This document shows positions 1-10,744 of a stretch of DNA of 64,000 bases, in pieces. Below the pieces are notes generated by a model, which saw only the letters and a program-made list of their open reading frames with translations, did no database searches and had not been told where the DNA came from. Origin of the DNA: Leptidea sinapis (lineage: Eukaryota > Arthropoda > Insecta > Lepidoptera > Pieridae). Each line of letters opens with the position of its first letter. Position 1 is the first letter of the stretch. The stretch lies in NCBI RefSeq assembly GCF_905404315.1, contig NC_066287.1:3596001-3660000 (forward strand). Direction: 5' to 3'. The position numbers were made by a program, and so were the translations under genes.

Positions 1-380
1 TTTCAATATACCAGCTGTGGCTTCGATTTACTTATAAGATTGTCGGGGAATAAACAGCAAGCGGGGTATTATATGTATACGGCCTTACAAATAAGCTTGG
101 CATAAAGTTATACCTGAGAATAGACCAAGAATAGGCATGCAAAATGATGACTACAAACAAACCAAGAATATCCAAATGTTTTGAGTTTTCGTGAGTGAGT
201 AAATTAAACAATAATAAAATATTCGTGGCGAAACACGTGTCGAATTGTTTGAAGACGGATATTTTATTTTTGTTTTATTTATTTGGAGAAATAAACAGAA
301 CAGTTATCAAAAATCTAGGTACATATAAGTGGTTTATGATATATTATGCTAAAACAATTGTTCCTTAGAAATTCCTCACT
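1..380. other. Unassigned AT-rich sequence at left edge
   Basis: No gene seen. Positions about 80-180 resemble 55755-55815, sharing a motif around 'ttatacct' followed by 'ccaagaa', so this is probably a low-copy interspersed repeat. Positions 222-245 contain 'cgaaacacgtgtcgaatt', the arm core of the fold-back element found intact at 14782-15000. Confidence 0.4.
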
Positions 381-384
381 AAGA

Positions 385-900
385 TTTAAAAGGCATAAAA
401 GGCATTTAATTTCTCAAAATTGATTCCTTTACCTTTTTGATGTCATTTCTAATAACTACTAGATACTACTACCGCTTCGGAAACAAATGGCGCTCTGAGA
501 GAGAAGAAGCAGCGCAAGAAACTCTCCCAGCATTCTTTCTTGCCCTCTTTTAAATAAAAATATACAATATTGTACAGTCATTTCTATCGCTATAAAATAA
601 TCACAATCTAGTCCCAGGCTGTCCGATCATTTAGATACTCAGCAGTGGAGTAATAGGATTTACGACAGAACCATTTTTTTCATAAAAAAAAATTTAAATT
701 TATTTATAGATAATGCCTGAACAGTGGCTGGGACTTTATTGTAGAAGTGTATACATTTACCCTTAAAGCTATTTATGTATCTTATGAAGCCTACTAGAAT
801 TAGTTACAAGCAATGCCTTATTTCTAGTGTTATAATAATGATAATCACTATTAAGAGCAAAGTTTCTAATGTGACAAGGACAGTAAGTTAACCAACGATT
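385..900 (-). mobile_element. LINE 3' fragment, family L3
   Basis: Read on the - strand, this matches 17255-17470 and 19037-19400. Shared landmarks are 'gcctgaacagtggctggga', 'ctgtccgatca' and 'aatggcgctctgag', ending in repeated 'aaggcat' words. The layout of a degraded coding end followed by a short AT-rich tail suggests a 5'-truncated non-LTR retrotransposon. No reading frame survives. Confidence 0.6.
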
Positions 901-1305
901 ACTGAAAAAGAACATTAAAAAAAGAAGACAAATGTTACAGAACTTATAAGCTTCATTAGATATACCTATTGCAGTTATTCTCTTGTTTATTTTATTTTTA
1001 GTTGTTCATTATATAGGTGGAATTAACACTCAGGAAACAAAAAAATTTGATAATTATTATGGATTTCCGCAAAATAATAAATAATATAGATTAAATAAAT
1101 CGTTGTTTATTTATTAATAATAATGTTATGGTAATGCTTGTTTTGCACACCGTAACAAAGCAACAATTATGATGTCATTGACATTAGTTCCAGATATAAA
1201 GTAACCGAATACTATGTACTTTTGGAATATGCAGGGAAACCTAATTTGAATTCAGACTTTTTTGAATTGGCCATTTTGATTTTGATCCTTTATTTGTGGG
1301 AGTGA

Positions 1306-1407
1306 GACCAGTGGGAGGCTCCTTTGCACAGGATGCCGGCTAGGTTATGGGTACCACAACGGCGCCTATTTCTGCCGTGAAGCAGTAATGTGTAAGCATT
1401 ACTGTGT
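1306..1407 (+). repeat. SINE-like repeat S1, 5' part
   Basis: Begins with 'gtgggaggctcctttgcac' and runs to the 'gcattactgtgttt' block. It matches the first third of the fuller copy at 20546-20847. Short ORFs on either strand here are shadows of the repeat. Confidence 0.65.
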
Positions 1408-2744
1408 TTATGTACATGAGAGACTGACCCCAGAGAGAGAAGTGTTTTTCTGCCGAAAAAGCAGTCCCTATCTATACTGTACCATACCAACTGACAGCAC
1501 ACAGCGAATCTTGGTAATAGAGTTCCCATGCTAACCCTTTCGGCTCGGAACCCTAATAATTTACTCATGTGCCCTAACTAGGTCAAATACGACGATAATA
1601 CGAGGTCCCTATATTCTGTAGCTGACCTCCGTCTGGTCCGTACCAGGCGCAGAGATTACTGCAATTGATCCAAATTGATGTCGTGTGCCCTCGACGTTCG
1701 GGCTAAATATAGACCGTCCCATGAAGTTAGTAAAATAGAGGCCAAACTACCGAATATCAAAACACAAGTGACCCGAAAGTTATCAAGGTCATACAGGATG
1801 TAATCGTTAAGGCCTCTATCCCAACAAATCGCCAAAATAGCCCATAATTGAAACCGTTTCTTCACGGTTTATATAAGGCTTTTATCTTCAAACAGAATTT
1901 GAAAAGGAAATTCTTTTTTTCTTACATTTCTATCTTTTAATAGACATTTCGAAAAAAAACACCAAAGCACCCCTAACCTTTACAGTTGAAGCCATGTTAA
2001 TCATTCCATCTAGGTAAAAAATGTATGAAAAATTATTAACTGTTTATCAATACTATTTAACATTACATAGTTTGTTATTTATGTAAAAAGGATTGTATGA
2101 TGTTTGTAATAAATTCAAAATGCTTCTAATTCTGAATTAAAGCTGTGGCGGTCTTGTGCGAGAGAGGTAACTCGATTTCTCAAGGTCGTTGGCTCGGTCC
2201 CAAGCCTTAAGTGTGACCAGGCGATTATAACGTAACTATTACAGATATCAAAAAACTTTAAGCTGGTATCGAAAGTACGTTACCTAATTAATAAAATGAT
2301 ATCAACAACGTTTTAAAAATCAAACGAAGAGTAGGTATCCAAAATTTTTATATTAAACACTCCCATGCATTTATTGAGTTATTTTTGCTTTTTTTTCAAT
2401 ATCATGTCTCAAATATCATCGTAATAATGTCAATCATGTCGTACCAACGAACTTATCCTGAAGATCCTGATAAGAAATAAGGGACAGGCTATATAAATTA
2501 TTAAATTTACACCAATCCTTGAACAGTGTGCAAAGTTTCTTATTAATCCGAGGTTTTGAAGAAAGTTACATACGTTTAAAGATTCTGTTACATACAAACA
2601 GATATACTAGCTACTAGTCAGGTCAATCTAGACATTCGAAGGTGCATAAAATCACAACAAGCTAAAAACTAGTTTTTATCGACAAACACAAAAATATCTA
2701 ATACTGCCCTAAAGAGTACAATATATTAAAAACGATGCACATAA
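1408..2744. other. Intergenic sequence, nothing recognised
   Basis: About 1.3 kb with no convincing coding region. The short open frames (for example at 1656-1865) have no domain character and no splice context. Confidence 0.4.
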
Positions 2745-2975
2745 TATGTAAAAATAATACTTCAAGGAATAAGAAAGACACTGGGAACAAATATCATAAG
2801 TAAATATTTTGTATTTTATTAATTTCAATGTAAAATAACACGAAGCATACGTTACAAAATTTGGAAGATGCCATTGAGTGTCAAGATGCCACGCACACAA
2901 GCATCTAATAGTTGCCGTAATAAATAAACTATTGTTCTTAGGTCACTACCTATCTATCGGTATCTAGTTCCAATC
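2745..2975 (+). mobile_element. MITE family F3, partial copy
   Basis: Shares the block around 'gatgccacgcacacaagca' followed by 'aatagttgccgtaataaa' with the copies near 28062-28467, 39195-39619 and 57485-57857. It lacks one terminal inverted repeat. Confidence 0.55.
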
Positions 2976-3144
2976 TAAGCTCCTATCATTTTCCTAGCAC
3001 CTTAAATGTATCGTAACAGCGCGTTAGCGACATTTGAACGACAAGCTCATACGAAATTACCAATATTGTTCTAACAAACATAACATAATACACTACTCAT
3101 AATGGGTTATTATATTCTTCTTTCTTCTTAGTAGGACACTCTTG

Positions 3145-3480
3145 TCAGAGCGGTCGTGGTTGCGCTGACGAGGTACACGGTGGGGTGTTCGGTGGGTCAA
3201 TATCCTTTCTGAGGGTAGATCTCCTGGTGATGTGCTTCCATTTCTGACGGTTAGAGGCGTTGCGAGTACACTGGACTATGGTGGACTCAGTAGCCTTTGT
3301 AATGGCGTTTATCGGGCGGGTTGGCGATCGACCGCGTCCTCTCTTACCTTCCACCTGGCCCTGAACTACCAGTCTCTCCATCGAGTTCTCATTTCTAGAG
3401 ACGTGACCAAAGAACTTCAGTATTCTTAGTTGCACAATTGACGATAGTCTGTCTTTAATACGAAGCTCTTTGAGGATGGA
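3145..3480 (-). pseudogene. RTE-like reverse transcriptase C-terminal remnant
   Basis: A - strand frame of about 96 residues contains LKFFGHVSRNENSMERLV, then GKRGRGRSPTRPI and a WKHITRR tail. The 'FGHV.R' plus 'GKRGRGRSPTRW' arrangement is typical of the end of RTE-clade non-LTR ORFs. The rest of the polyprotein is missing, so this is a 5'-truncated dead copy. Confidence 0.6.
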
Positions 3481-4052
3481 TACATTGGTGCGATCTATGG
3501 TGGTCTATTATATTATCAAACGTCAAAAATTTGCAGATAATCTCCCAATAGTTGATGTTTGATCTTGTTACGAGAATACGAAACGTAACTTCATCACTAT
3601 CGGAGCCGTACCGTCGATTTGTGTTACAAGAATACGATATTTAACTATTTGACATAAGGCCACTTTGATCCTATTCTCAGGGGAACAGGGACTTCGATCG
3701 TATTAATTCAACAACGTTACTAAATCGTATCATAGCTGGCTAAGTTCAAACGTGCGCCCAACCCATTTTGAAGGCTTAACCTAAAATGCCAAGTGAAAGG
3801 TCTATTGTACTAATTCTGTTCACAGACTGCAAGTCGCATTCACTTAGAGTGACTTAAACTTTTGGGTTGGCGAATGCCACTCATATATATTTACATCTAC
3901 AAACGGGTTTTGAAGAACAAATTCTGTCGATGTAGTATATATTCAATAACATAACTATAAAATGTACTTATACATAATAGCAATAACCTTGTCAAGTTCT
4001 TGAAATTCCCCTTGAGATATAAGGATGCTAAAATTCCATAAACCACCATTTA

Positions 4053-4240
4053 CCAATGAGAGGCTCCTTTGCACCGGATGCCGGCTGAGACTTGACAATT
4101 TATGTCTCAAGGCGATAAGCACAGCTGTAGTGCCGCTCAGAATTTTTGGGTTTTTCAATAATCCTGAGCGGCACTGCATTGTTATGGGTAGGGCGTATCA
4201 ATTACCATCAGCTGAACGTTATTTTGATAAAAAAAAACAT
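4053..4240 (+). repeat. SINE-like repeat S1, internally deleted copy
   Basis: Starts 'gaggctcctttgcaccgga', skips the central block, resumes at the 'gtagtgccgctcagaattt' segment and ends in an A-rich tail. The shape fits a retroposed short element with an internal deletion. Confidence 0.65.
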
Positions 4241-4299
4241 AATTAGCCAGTGTGTATTACCAGTGATGACTTACAGTACGTGGTCGCTAACTATGAGCC

Positions 4300-4512
4300 T
4301 GATGAAAAAGCTCATGATCGCTTGGAGTGCAATAGAGATAGCTATGCTCTGAGTTTCCCCCAGAAACTAAACTCACCGACATAGCCCAAATGGTTCTAAA
4401 ACTGAAGTGGCAGTTGGCAGGGCACATAGCTCGACAGACAGATGGTCGTTGGGACAGTAAAGTCCTCGAATGGCGACCACTGGAACACGTAGTGTTGGTA
4501 GGGAGTTTTAAA
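4300..4512 (+). pseudogene. RTE-like ORF end, fragment
   Basis: Translates to a stretch like KWQLAGHIARQTDGRWDSKV followed by LEWRP. This is the same protein region seen, more decayed, at 24350-24570 (+) and 26790-27020 (-). It is the C-terminal end of a non-LTR polyprotein of RTE type. Confidence 0.6.
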
Positions 4513-4830
4513 CAGATTTTTAATTGTTTTTATGATCCTAAGCATAGTTTTTGATGAATGATAGTGAATAATGTTGTCGATCAATGAAAAAGAACCTTTT
4601 TCATTTTTTAAGTATAGTAAGGTACCTGATAATATATGTACTGAACCCTCGGTGGGTGAGGACGACTCGCAATTGTCGTTTTTTTTTTTAATAGAATGCA
4701 AGAGAGAACAACATAATATCTAACGGACATACAGCAAGATGTAAAGAAAGCGAATCTATTGGTACTGTAAACGTTTTTTATTGACAAGTCGTAAATAGTC
4801 AGCAACGCTTCGAATTAGATCCTTATAGCC

Positions 4831-5014
4831 TAAACACATGAACGGATTTGGTACGGCCGAGCCACCGGAGGCGGTCCGGTCGCAGGCCGCATTGGCCATT
4901 ACACATAATTATTATTAATACCACCCGGAGCGTACCGGTTGGTCCGGCAATTGGTACGAGGCGCCCATCGCACCGTCCGATGGTCCGGCCGTACCATATC
5001 CGACCAAGTGTTTA
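4831..5014. mobile_element. GC-rich MITE family F4
   Basis: A 180-bp GC-rich island bounded by inverted repeats: 'aaacacatg' and 'cggatttggtacggcc' at the left, matched by 'ggccgtaccatatccgacc' then 'aagtgttta' at the right. A second copy lies at 11266-11428. No coding capacity, so a non-autonomous DNA element is the best reading. Confidence 0.65.
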
Positions 5015-5019
5015 AGCTT

Positions 5020-5100
5020 TTAAATCAAATCAAATCAAATCTTCTTTATTTGCAAGATAAGGTAATAATAAGATGTTGTTGGCTTATAATTAACAGGTGC
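5020..5100 (-). repeat. LINE 3' tail with 'aatc' microsatellite
   Basis: Repeated 'aatca' units directly precede 'cttctttatttgcaagata'. Read on the - strand this is a retroposon 3' end finishing in short tandem repeats. Confidence 0.45.
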
Positions 5101-6345
5101 TCTTATCCTAACCCATAAGGCATGCAAACTTATAGTGGAATACATAGTCAGTTCACGTTTTAATTTCTGTAACAATTACAATATACTGTACTATACTGAA
5201 AAAAGATATACATCCCAAGCAAACTTAAATTAACATCAATCATACAATAGTTATTATGAAATAGGATTATTCATTTTAATTTATAATATAATGTCATTAG
5301 CTACACAAAATTGAGTGCACACAAAATTTAGTATCCACTACCTATCGCACACACTGAGAAATCAAAATTAGACGCATTATCGGGCTGTCAAGTCGTCCAT
5401 ACGCTAAAATAATCTAAGTAAGATAAGATTTATTATAATTGTAAGAACTTACGTCTAAACATCGGTTGAGCTTTGGTATTTAAGTGTATGAATATACCGT
5501 TACTAACTAAGGGCCGATTTTTCAATCCTCAGTTAAACAACTAGATAAGAGAATTTCGACAGATAGCGCAATTTCGAATTTTACAACAGTCAGATAGAAG
5601 TTATCGAACGAATTAAGACTATATCGGGTGATTATATTTATCGGCCCCTTTGGGAGCCGGTTAAGAGATATCGGTGGGATAATTAGGACGTGTTTTTAAG
5701 TTTTTTAGGCTATATTTGTAGATAAGTCATTCTCTAGTTATAAGTGTATTATCTATGCTCATGTCAAAAGATCTAAAAACTATCATCTTTTGACGACTAC
5801 ACACGTAATTTATGTTATAACTATCTAATATAGTAGAAATTATAATATAATAGATATTTTTGAGACAATTGACGACTTCGCAACTGGAAAAGAAATCCAT
5901 TTCCTCAACTTTGTAAACCCTCCGGACAGAAAAACCAGTGTTGTGAGAGAGAGACCAGATCACAACATTATCTGGAAGGATAATGAGTTCTGGAGGAGAT
6001 TTCAACTAAAAAAAGATACTGTTGCCTACTTACTCTCATTGATTTAGGATAAAATTATATATGAAACGCAAAGGTTTGTAGTATTTTTTTAATGATACCT
6101 TAATATCATAAGTACATCATTAAGCAGCCTATTTAAGTCACTAGCAAGTTAGCTATGGCGCCCTTCAAGGCTCAAACAGAACATGAGAACAATCGCTATT
6201 TTAAGAAAAAATTATAATAAACATAAAGTTGATAAATCATTTAAAAAGGTAATTTTTAATAAAGTCCCAAGTGATATGCTTAAATTGTCAGTAAACAAAT
6301 TTAAAAGCTCGATTAACATAATAAAATAACTAATAACTTGGGAAT
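5101..6345. other. Intergenic sequence, nothing recognised
   Basis: AT-rich, with no coherent coding frame on either strand and no clear repeat boundary. Confidence 0.35.
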
Positions 6346-6350
6346 TAACT

Positions 6351-6663
6351 TTTTTTTAATGAAAATAAGGGACGAGACGAGCAGGACGTTCAACTGGTGG
6401 TATTTGTACGCCCTCCCCATTACAATGCAGTGCCGCTAAGAATACTTGAAAAACCCAAAATTTCTGAACGGCACTACAATTGCGATTGTCACCTTGAGAC
6501 ATATTATGATGTTAAGTCTCATTTGCCCAGTAATTTCACTAGCTACGGCGCCCTTCGGACTGAAACACAATAATGCTTACACATTACTGCTTCACGTCAG
6601 AAATAGGCGCCCTTGTGGTACCGAAAATCTGGCCGGTATCCTGTGCAAAGGAGCCTCCCAATG
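6351..6663 (-). repeat. SINE-like repeat S1, near-full copy
   Basis: Reverse orientation: a T-rich tail and 'gacgagcaggacgttcaa' at the left, 'ggagcctcccaatg' at the right. All internal blocks of the family are present. The + strand ORF at 6446-6679 is a repeat shadow. Confidence 0.7.
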
Positions 6664-7288
6664 GATGAACTTGTTCTAACTCTGTCTTAATAAAATAAAA
6701 CTTATTTTTAAAATTATTTTTTAAAACTACATTATTATTATAAGAAACCAAGAAAAAACGATTCAAAATGATCAAATATTATTTGAATTAATAATTATAT
6801 TTTGACTTTAACTTTAGAAACACTATTATTGCATGCATAATATCATTGGATGGCGGCAGAAAAGTTACCATAAAATTAAGAACCATTGCGGTATCGTCCA
6901 AAATGTTAGATTTATGTCTCAATCTGAAGCCGATACTGAAAGAAAACAAAGATTATTTCAATGAATTAATTCATATTATTGTAAAACTGTAAACAGCGAG
7001 GCGATACCGTCTTTGTAAACAGCTGTTGATCCACGCGAACATAAAATAAGGTAAATGGTGGCGGAACCTGTTCTATCAAAGTGATGTCTTGCGATAAAAC
7101 AAAATGTATCGATAGAATGACTTGATTTCGTGGTAAATCGGAAGAAATCAAACTTAAATCGTGATGTTATTACGATGTATTTATTATATTGCCAATATAA
7201 CTTTCTATTTAATATGCTGAAGATTTTACATTAGGCTGTATTATATCATAAAGTATTACCGTTGAGAGTCTGTTTTTCATAGATACCT

Positions 7289-7504
7289 AATTTATACGTC
7301 TAGAGCCGCTTGCTGTCAGACAACGGATGAAAACAGGCCAAGTTCATTATTTTAGTGTGCCTGACAAGATACGTCTTACACTCGAGATTTGTATGTCACT
7401 TTGAGTTAGTGTACGTGCATTGCTCAAAATAGAGGTTAAATGTCAAGCTCAATTTCAATTTTCAAACTTTTCACAGCTTTCAAAATCTATCTAGACACAT
7501 AAAT
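7289..7504. mobile_element. MITE family F7
   Basis: Starts 'tttatacgtctaga' and ends 'tatctagacaca', inverted with respect to each other. The same layout and interior ('gtgcattgctcaaa') recur at 28857-29046. Confidence 0.55.
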
Positions 7505-8080
7505 AATATAAGGCTTTTCTTAATATTAATAAACTAAACTTACCAAAACTAAATCATGTCAATACCATGTTTATCAAGTGTTTAGATTCGTACGTGTAGA
7601 ACACGTGGACATAAACTAATTGAAAGAGTGATGAGTCTACAAAGAGTGATGAAGTCTTTTTACAGCCTTTTCACACGCATATTGTAATATACACTGGAAT
7701 AAGTTTTTGTTTTAAAAGTCCGGTAATAAGATCATAATTCATGCGACTAATGAAAACAGGAAGGTATAAAAATCAGAGAGGGAATAAATATCACTCAGCT
7801 TCCATAAAGAAAGGTTTATTTGTGAGTTTGTGAATCTATACTCTTCTAAATGTTCTAAATAATATTAATCGGTGGAATTATAGGTTTGCTATCGATAAGC
7901 AGAACGATGCTTGACTGCCAACATTGTCTAAATTAAAAAAGACAAGCTGTGTAAAGTTGAGGAGCGTACGATCTTTTTAGGACCGTAACAAATGGACGTA
8001 ATGTAATCACTGCCTACTTTTTCCTGTTAGATTTACTTTGTGTCATCATAGTTATCGACAATACAATTTGTAGTTTTATT

Positions 8081-8388
8081 GGAACGAAGTTCCTTACGGC
8101 AGGCTTGGAGGGGATAGGGATTTTGCTGCGCGACCGAACTGAAAAAAATGTGATAGTAAAACCGTAAGAAAAAGTGCGTGGAAAAGTGCGTGGAATAAAA
8201 CCGTTAAATGAGTGCGAGTAAACGTGCGCAGGCGCGACAGTCGCATACACAAGCGAGTAGTGTATATATTATCAATATTATTTTATTAATATATGATAAC
8301 GATAATATATGAATACGATTTTTTTTTGCAATTTGTGTCGATTCTACATTAGCCGAAGGAACTTCGTTCCTACCTAGTGTCCCACGAC
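8081..8388. mobile_element. MITE family F2 with GGAACGAAGTTCC termini
   Basis: Left end 'ggaacgaagttccttacggc' is mirrored by 'gccgaaggaacttcgttcc' ending at 8370. Conserved sequence continues to 'gtgtcccacgaca'. A second copy at 19664-19930 shares the interior. The frame on either strand is a shadow; no transposase is encoded. Confidence 0.7.
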
Positions 8389-10500
8389 ATTATATAATTT
8401 TATTTGCAAAAATTACAGGACAAATTTTCAACTGAGTGAACAGTAAATGGTTGTATGTAATAATATTAATTGCAATAATTATTTACGATAGACGAAGTGA
8501 ATGTTAGTTATGAAATTTTAGCCTTGAGTTTCTGCTAACAATTAAAAATGTATTTTATTTGTGTAAAAGTCTATATATAAGACTAAGGTTTCATAAATGT
8601 AGACATCTTATATTAAATATACACGTAATGCCGATATCTTCCAGTATTTAGCTATTATTTGCAAAAATAATTGATGGCGGAGTTTAAACAAAAAACAGAA
8701 CAAAGTAATGCAAACAAAAGCCAAAGACAGGTGAATAATGAATTTATGGTGATAAATGGATTGTATTGTTTCATTTATTAGTAACCGGTATGTTAATATG
8801 TTGCAAATCATCATGTTTACCGTAGTATTATTGTTTTCAAAAACCGTAAACTCAAATCGGTTTATCACACAAAGGCATTCACATAATTTGCATTTAACTG
8901 CCTGTACATACAATTTTAAACGCTGCTCTATTTCATATAGAAGCTACAATAGTATGTTTCATTTTTGAATAGCATATTGTGAATAACTGCTTATCACCAG
9001 TTTTCCCGACAAGTCAAAGGATAGCAAATGACCAAGCCTGTTTATGTGTGGGCTTATGTAGGATATGATGTTATCGATACAGGAAAATTCTATTTTTAAC
9101 ACTAAACGTGACTTTTTAAATTATGATGTATCACATTGCATTCTGTACTATATTTGAAGTAGAGGGAATGATATTTCCATGATTGTGCAGTCACAAGCAT
9201 ATATGAATTCCAGGACGTAGCGATGTATTTTTTCGGAATAGTAATACAGACTACTTTTCTAATGTTTAGTGATCTCCTCCACTCGTATCTTTCAAGAAAG
9301 TGCGCGCTTCTATTAATATTTTACAATACAGAAAAATAAATAAATTAATTACATTAATTATTATACTTAATGTATTAAACATGAAATGAAATATTTGCTG
9401 ATTTAGTGATGAGTTAATTACTATATATTTTTATTTTTAAATTATAGGTATTATTCGCAACATATTTTACCACTATTACTTATGAGGTACTTTTTTCAGT
9501 AAATCAAATCACAACATTGCCAGTCTTTATGGAGTTGTTGAGACTAAGACCCAATTAGGTGTATATTTATTCTACGAAACCTCAAAAAATAACAAACGTA
9601 ATTGTAGGTGATACGTAAATAATTATGCATAACTTTTTTTTTAAATTTAAATATTCACAATTTATTTGTTTAAACTTTGGAGGAGATATATTGTATTTTT
9701 ATTGCCATTGTATGTTTATTACCATTGTTAAAATAGATTACGTATTGTAGGGTCTGTGATAGCAGAAGTTTGGCTTATTGGATAGTTAATAATAACTATC
9801 ATGATGACTCATTTCTTAAAACTGATATTCCGAATAATTAACATTAGTTAGCCCAAGAATGTTTCATTGCATAACCGTTTCGCAATTGTTATACTATTTA
9901 ATTAGCGAGTGCAACGTTGCAGAGATAAATGTGGCATTGAAGAGTGTAAGACGAGTCATCTTCATGGTCCGCAAACATCGTAAATCACAGTGGATGAACG
10001 TCAACTTGGAGGGAAACCTGCTTTGTAATATCATCTACAAATAATGCACATTTTAGCTTAACTTTCTTGATGGGCTTCTGGTTGATATCAGTGATTGCTC
10101 CTGCCATGCTCATAAGCAACACCAGAGGTACAACAAGAGCGTTACTTTGCCATATGCATTTTTATATCCAGCATTGGAAAGAATAAAGAAATGAAGCCTA
10201 AACATGCAAACACACAGTCACATTATTTGCAAAAGTTAGGTTTGGTTTAAAATAGAGTTTGTATTCCTCATGAAGGTTACACGAGTAAATACATTCATTC
10301 AACCAATAAAATATGTATTAAGATTTTGACTAATTTCAACCTTATCAGTAATTTCACTCTCATAAAATCTCTCTCCTCAACTGTCTCCTTTTATATTATC
10401 TTTATTTCTAACCTTAAAAAATTCACCTAAATCTTATTATGATTACATAGTTAAAAAAAGTTTACCAGACAATCAAATAAATATATATTATATTATATCA
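8389..10500. other. Sequence upstream of ced-6, mostly unassigned
   Basis: No supported gene. Positions 10100-10135 contain 'caacaccagaggtacaaca', a - strand scrap of the L1 LINE tail. The region nearest 10560 becomes richer in CG and may hold the ced-6 promoter, but no TATA box or clear initiator can be defended. Confidence 0.35.
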
Positions 10501-10539
10501 TATCGATGATTGGGGCACAACCCTACACCTAGTTGAGTG

Positions 10540-10709
10540 TGAATGAACGAACACTTGCATCAGTGTGCTCCTACAGCCCGTAACAGCCCGTGCAAAGTAC
10601 GGAACTGCGCGCCCACTTATTTGTCAAACGTCATAACAACCGCGCGCGGTACGCAATATCAGACCTTGAGGATAGCAGTTTGTGTGTTGTTCGAGTTCAA
10701 AATTACATA
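10540..10709 (+). promoter_or_regulatory. Possible ced-6 promoter and 5'UTR
   Basis: This short stretch is markedly richer in G, C and CpG than its surroundings ('cgcgcgcggtacgc', a doubled 'acagcccg') and lies directly before a candidate first exon with a good splice donor. 'atcagtg' at 10559-10565 could be an arthropod initiator. The assignment is inferred from context only. Confidence 0.35.
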
Positions 10710-10744
10710 ATGAGGGATGAACTGCGCTCAGAAATAGTGCAAAG
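10710..10744 (+). CDS. ced-6: Candidate first coding exon of ced-6
   Basis: ATG at 10710 opens 11 codons plus 2 bases (MRDELRSEIVQ) and stops at AAAG|gtaagc, a strong donor. Spliced to the acceptor at 15170 it forms an arginine codon and then reads straight into MSTLLFWQ in frame, giving a 522-residue protein. If the exon is only 5'UTR, translation starts at 15172 instead. Both ATGs have A at -3. Support is the donor quality, the CG-rich setting and the phase match, which has a one in three chance of being accidental. Confidence 0.45.

Noticed and set aside
8608..8968. Opposed ORFs of 101 and 70 residues upstream of ced-6
   Set aside because: They overlap each other on opposite strands in AT-rich sequence, with no domain, homology or splice evidence.
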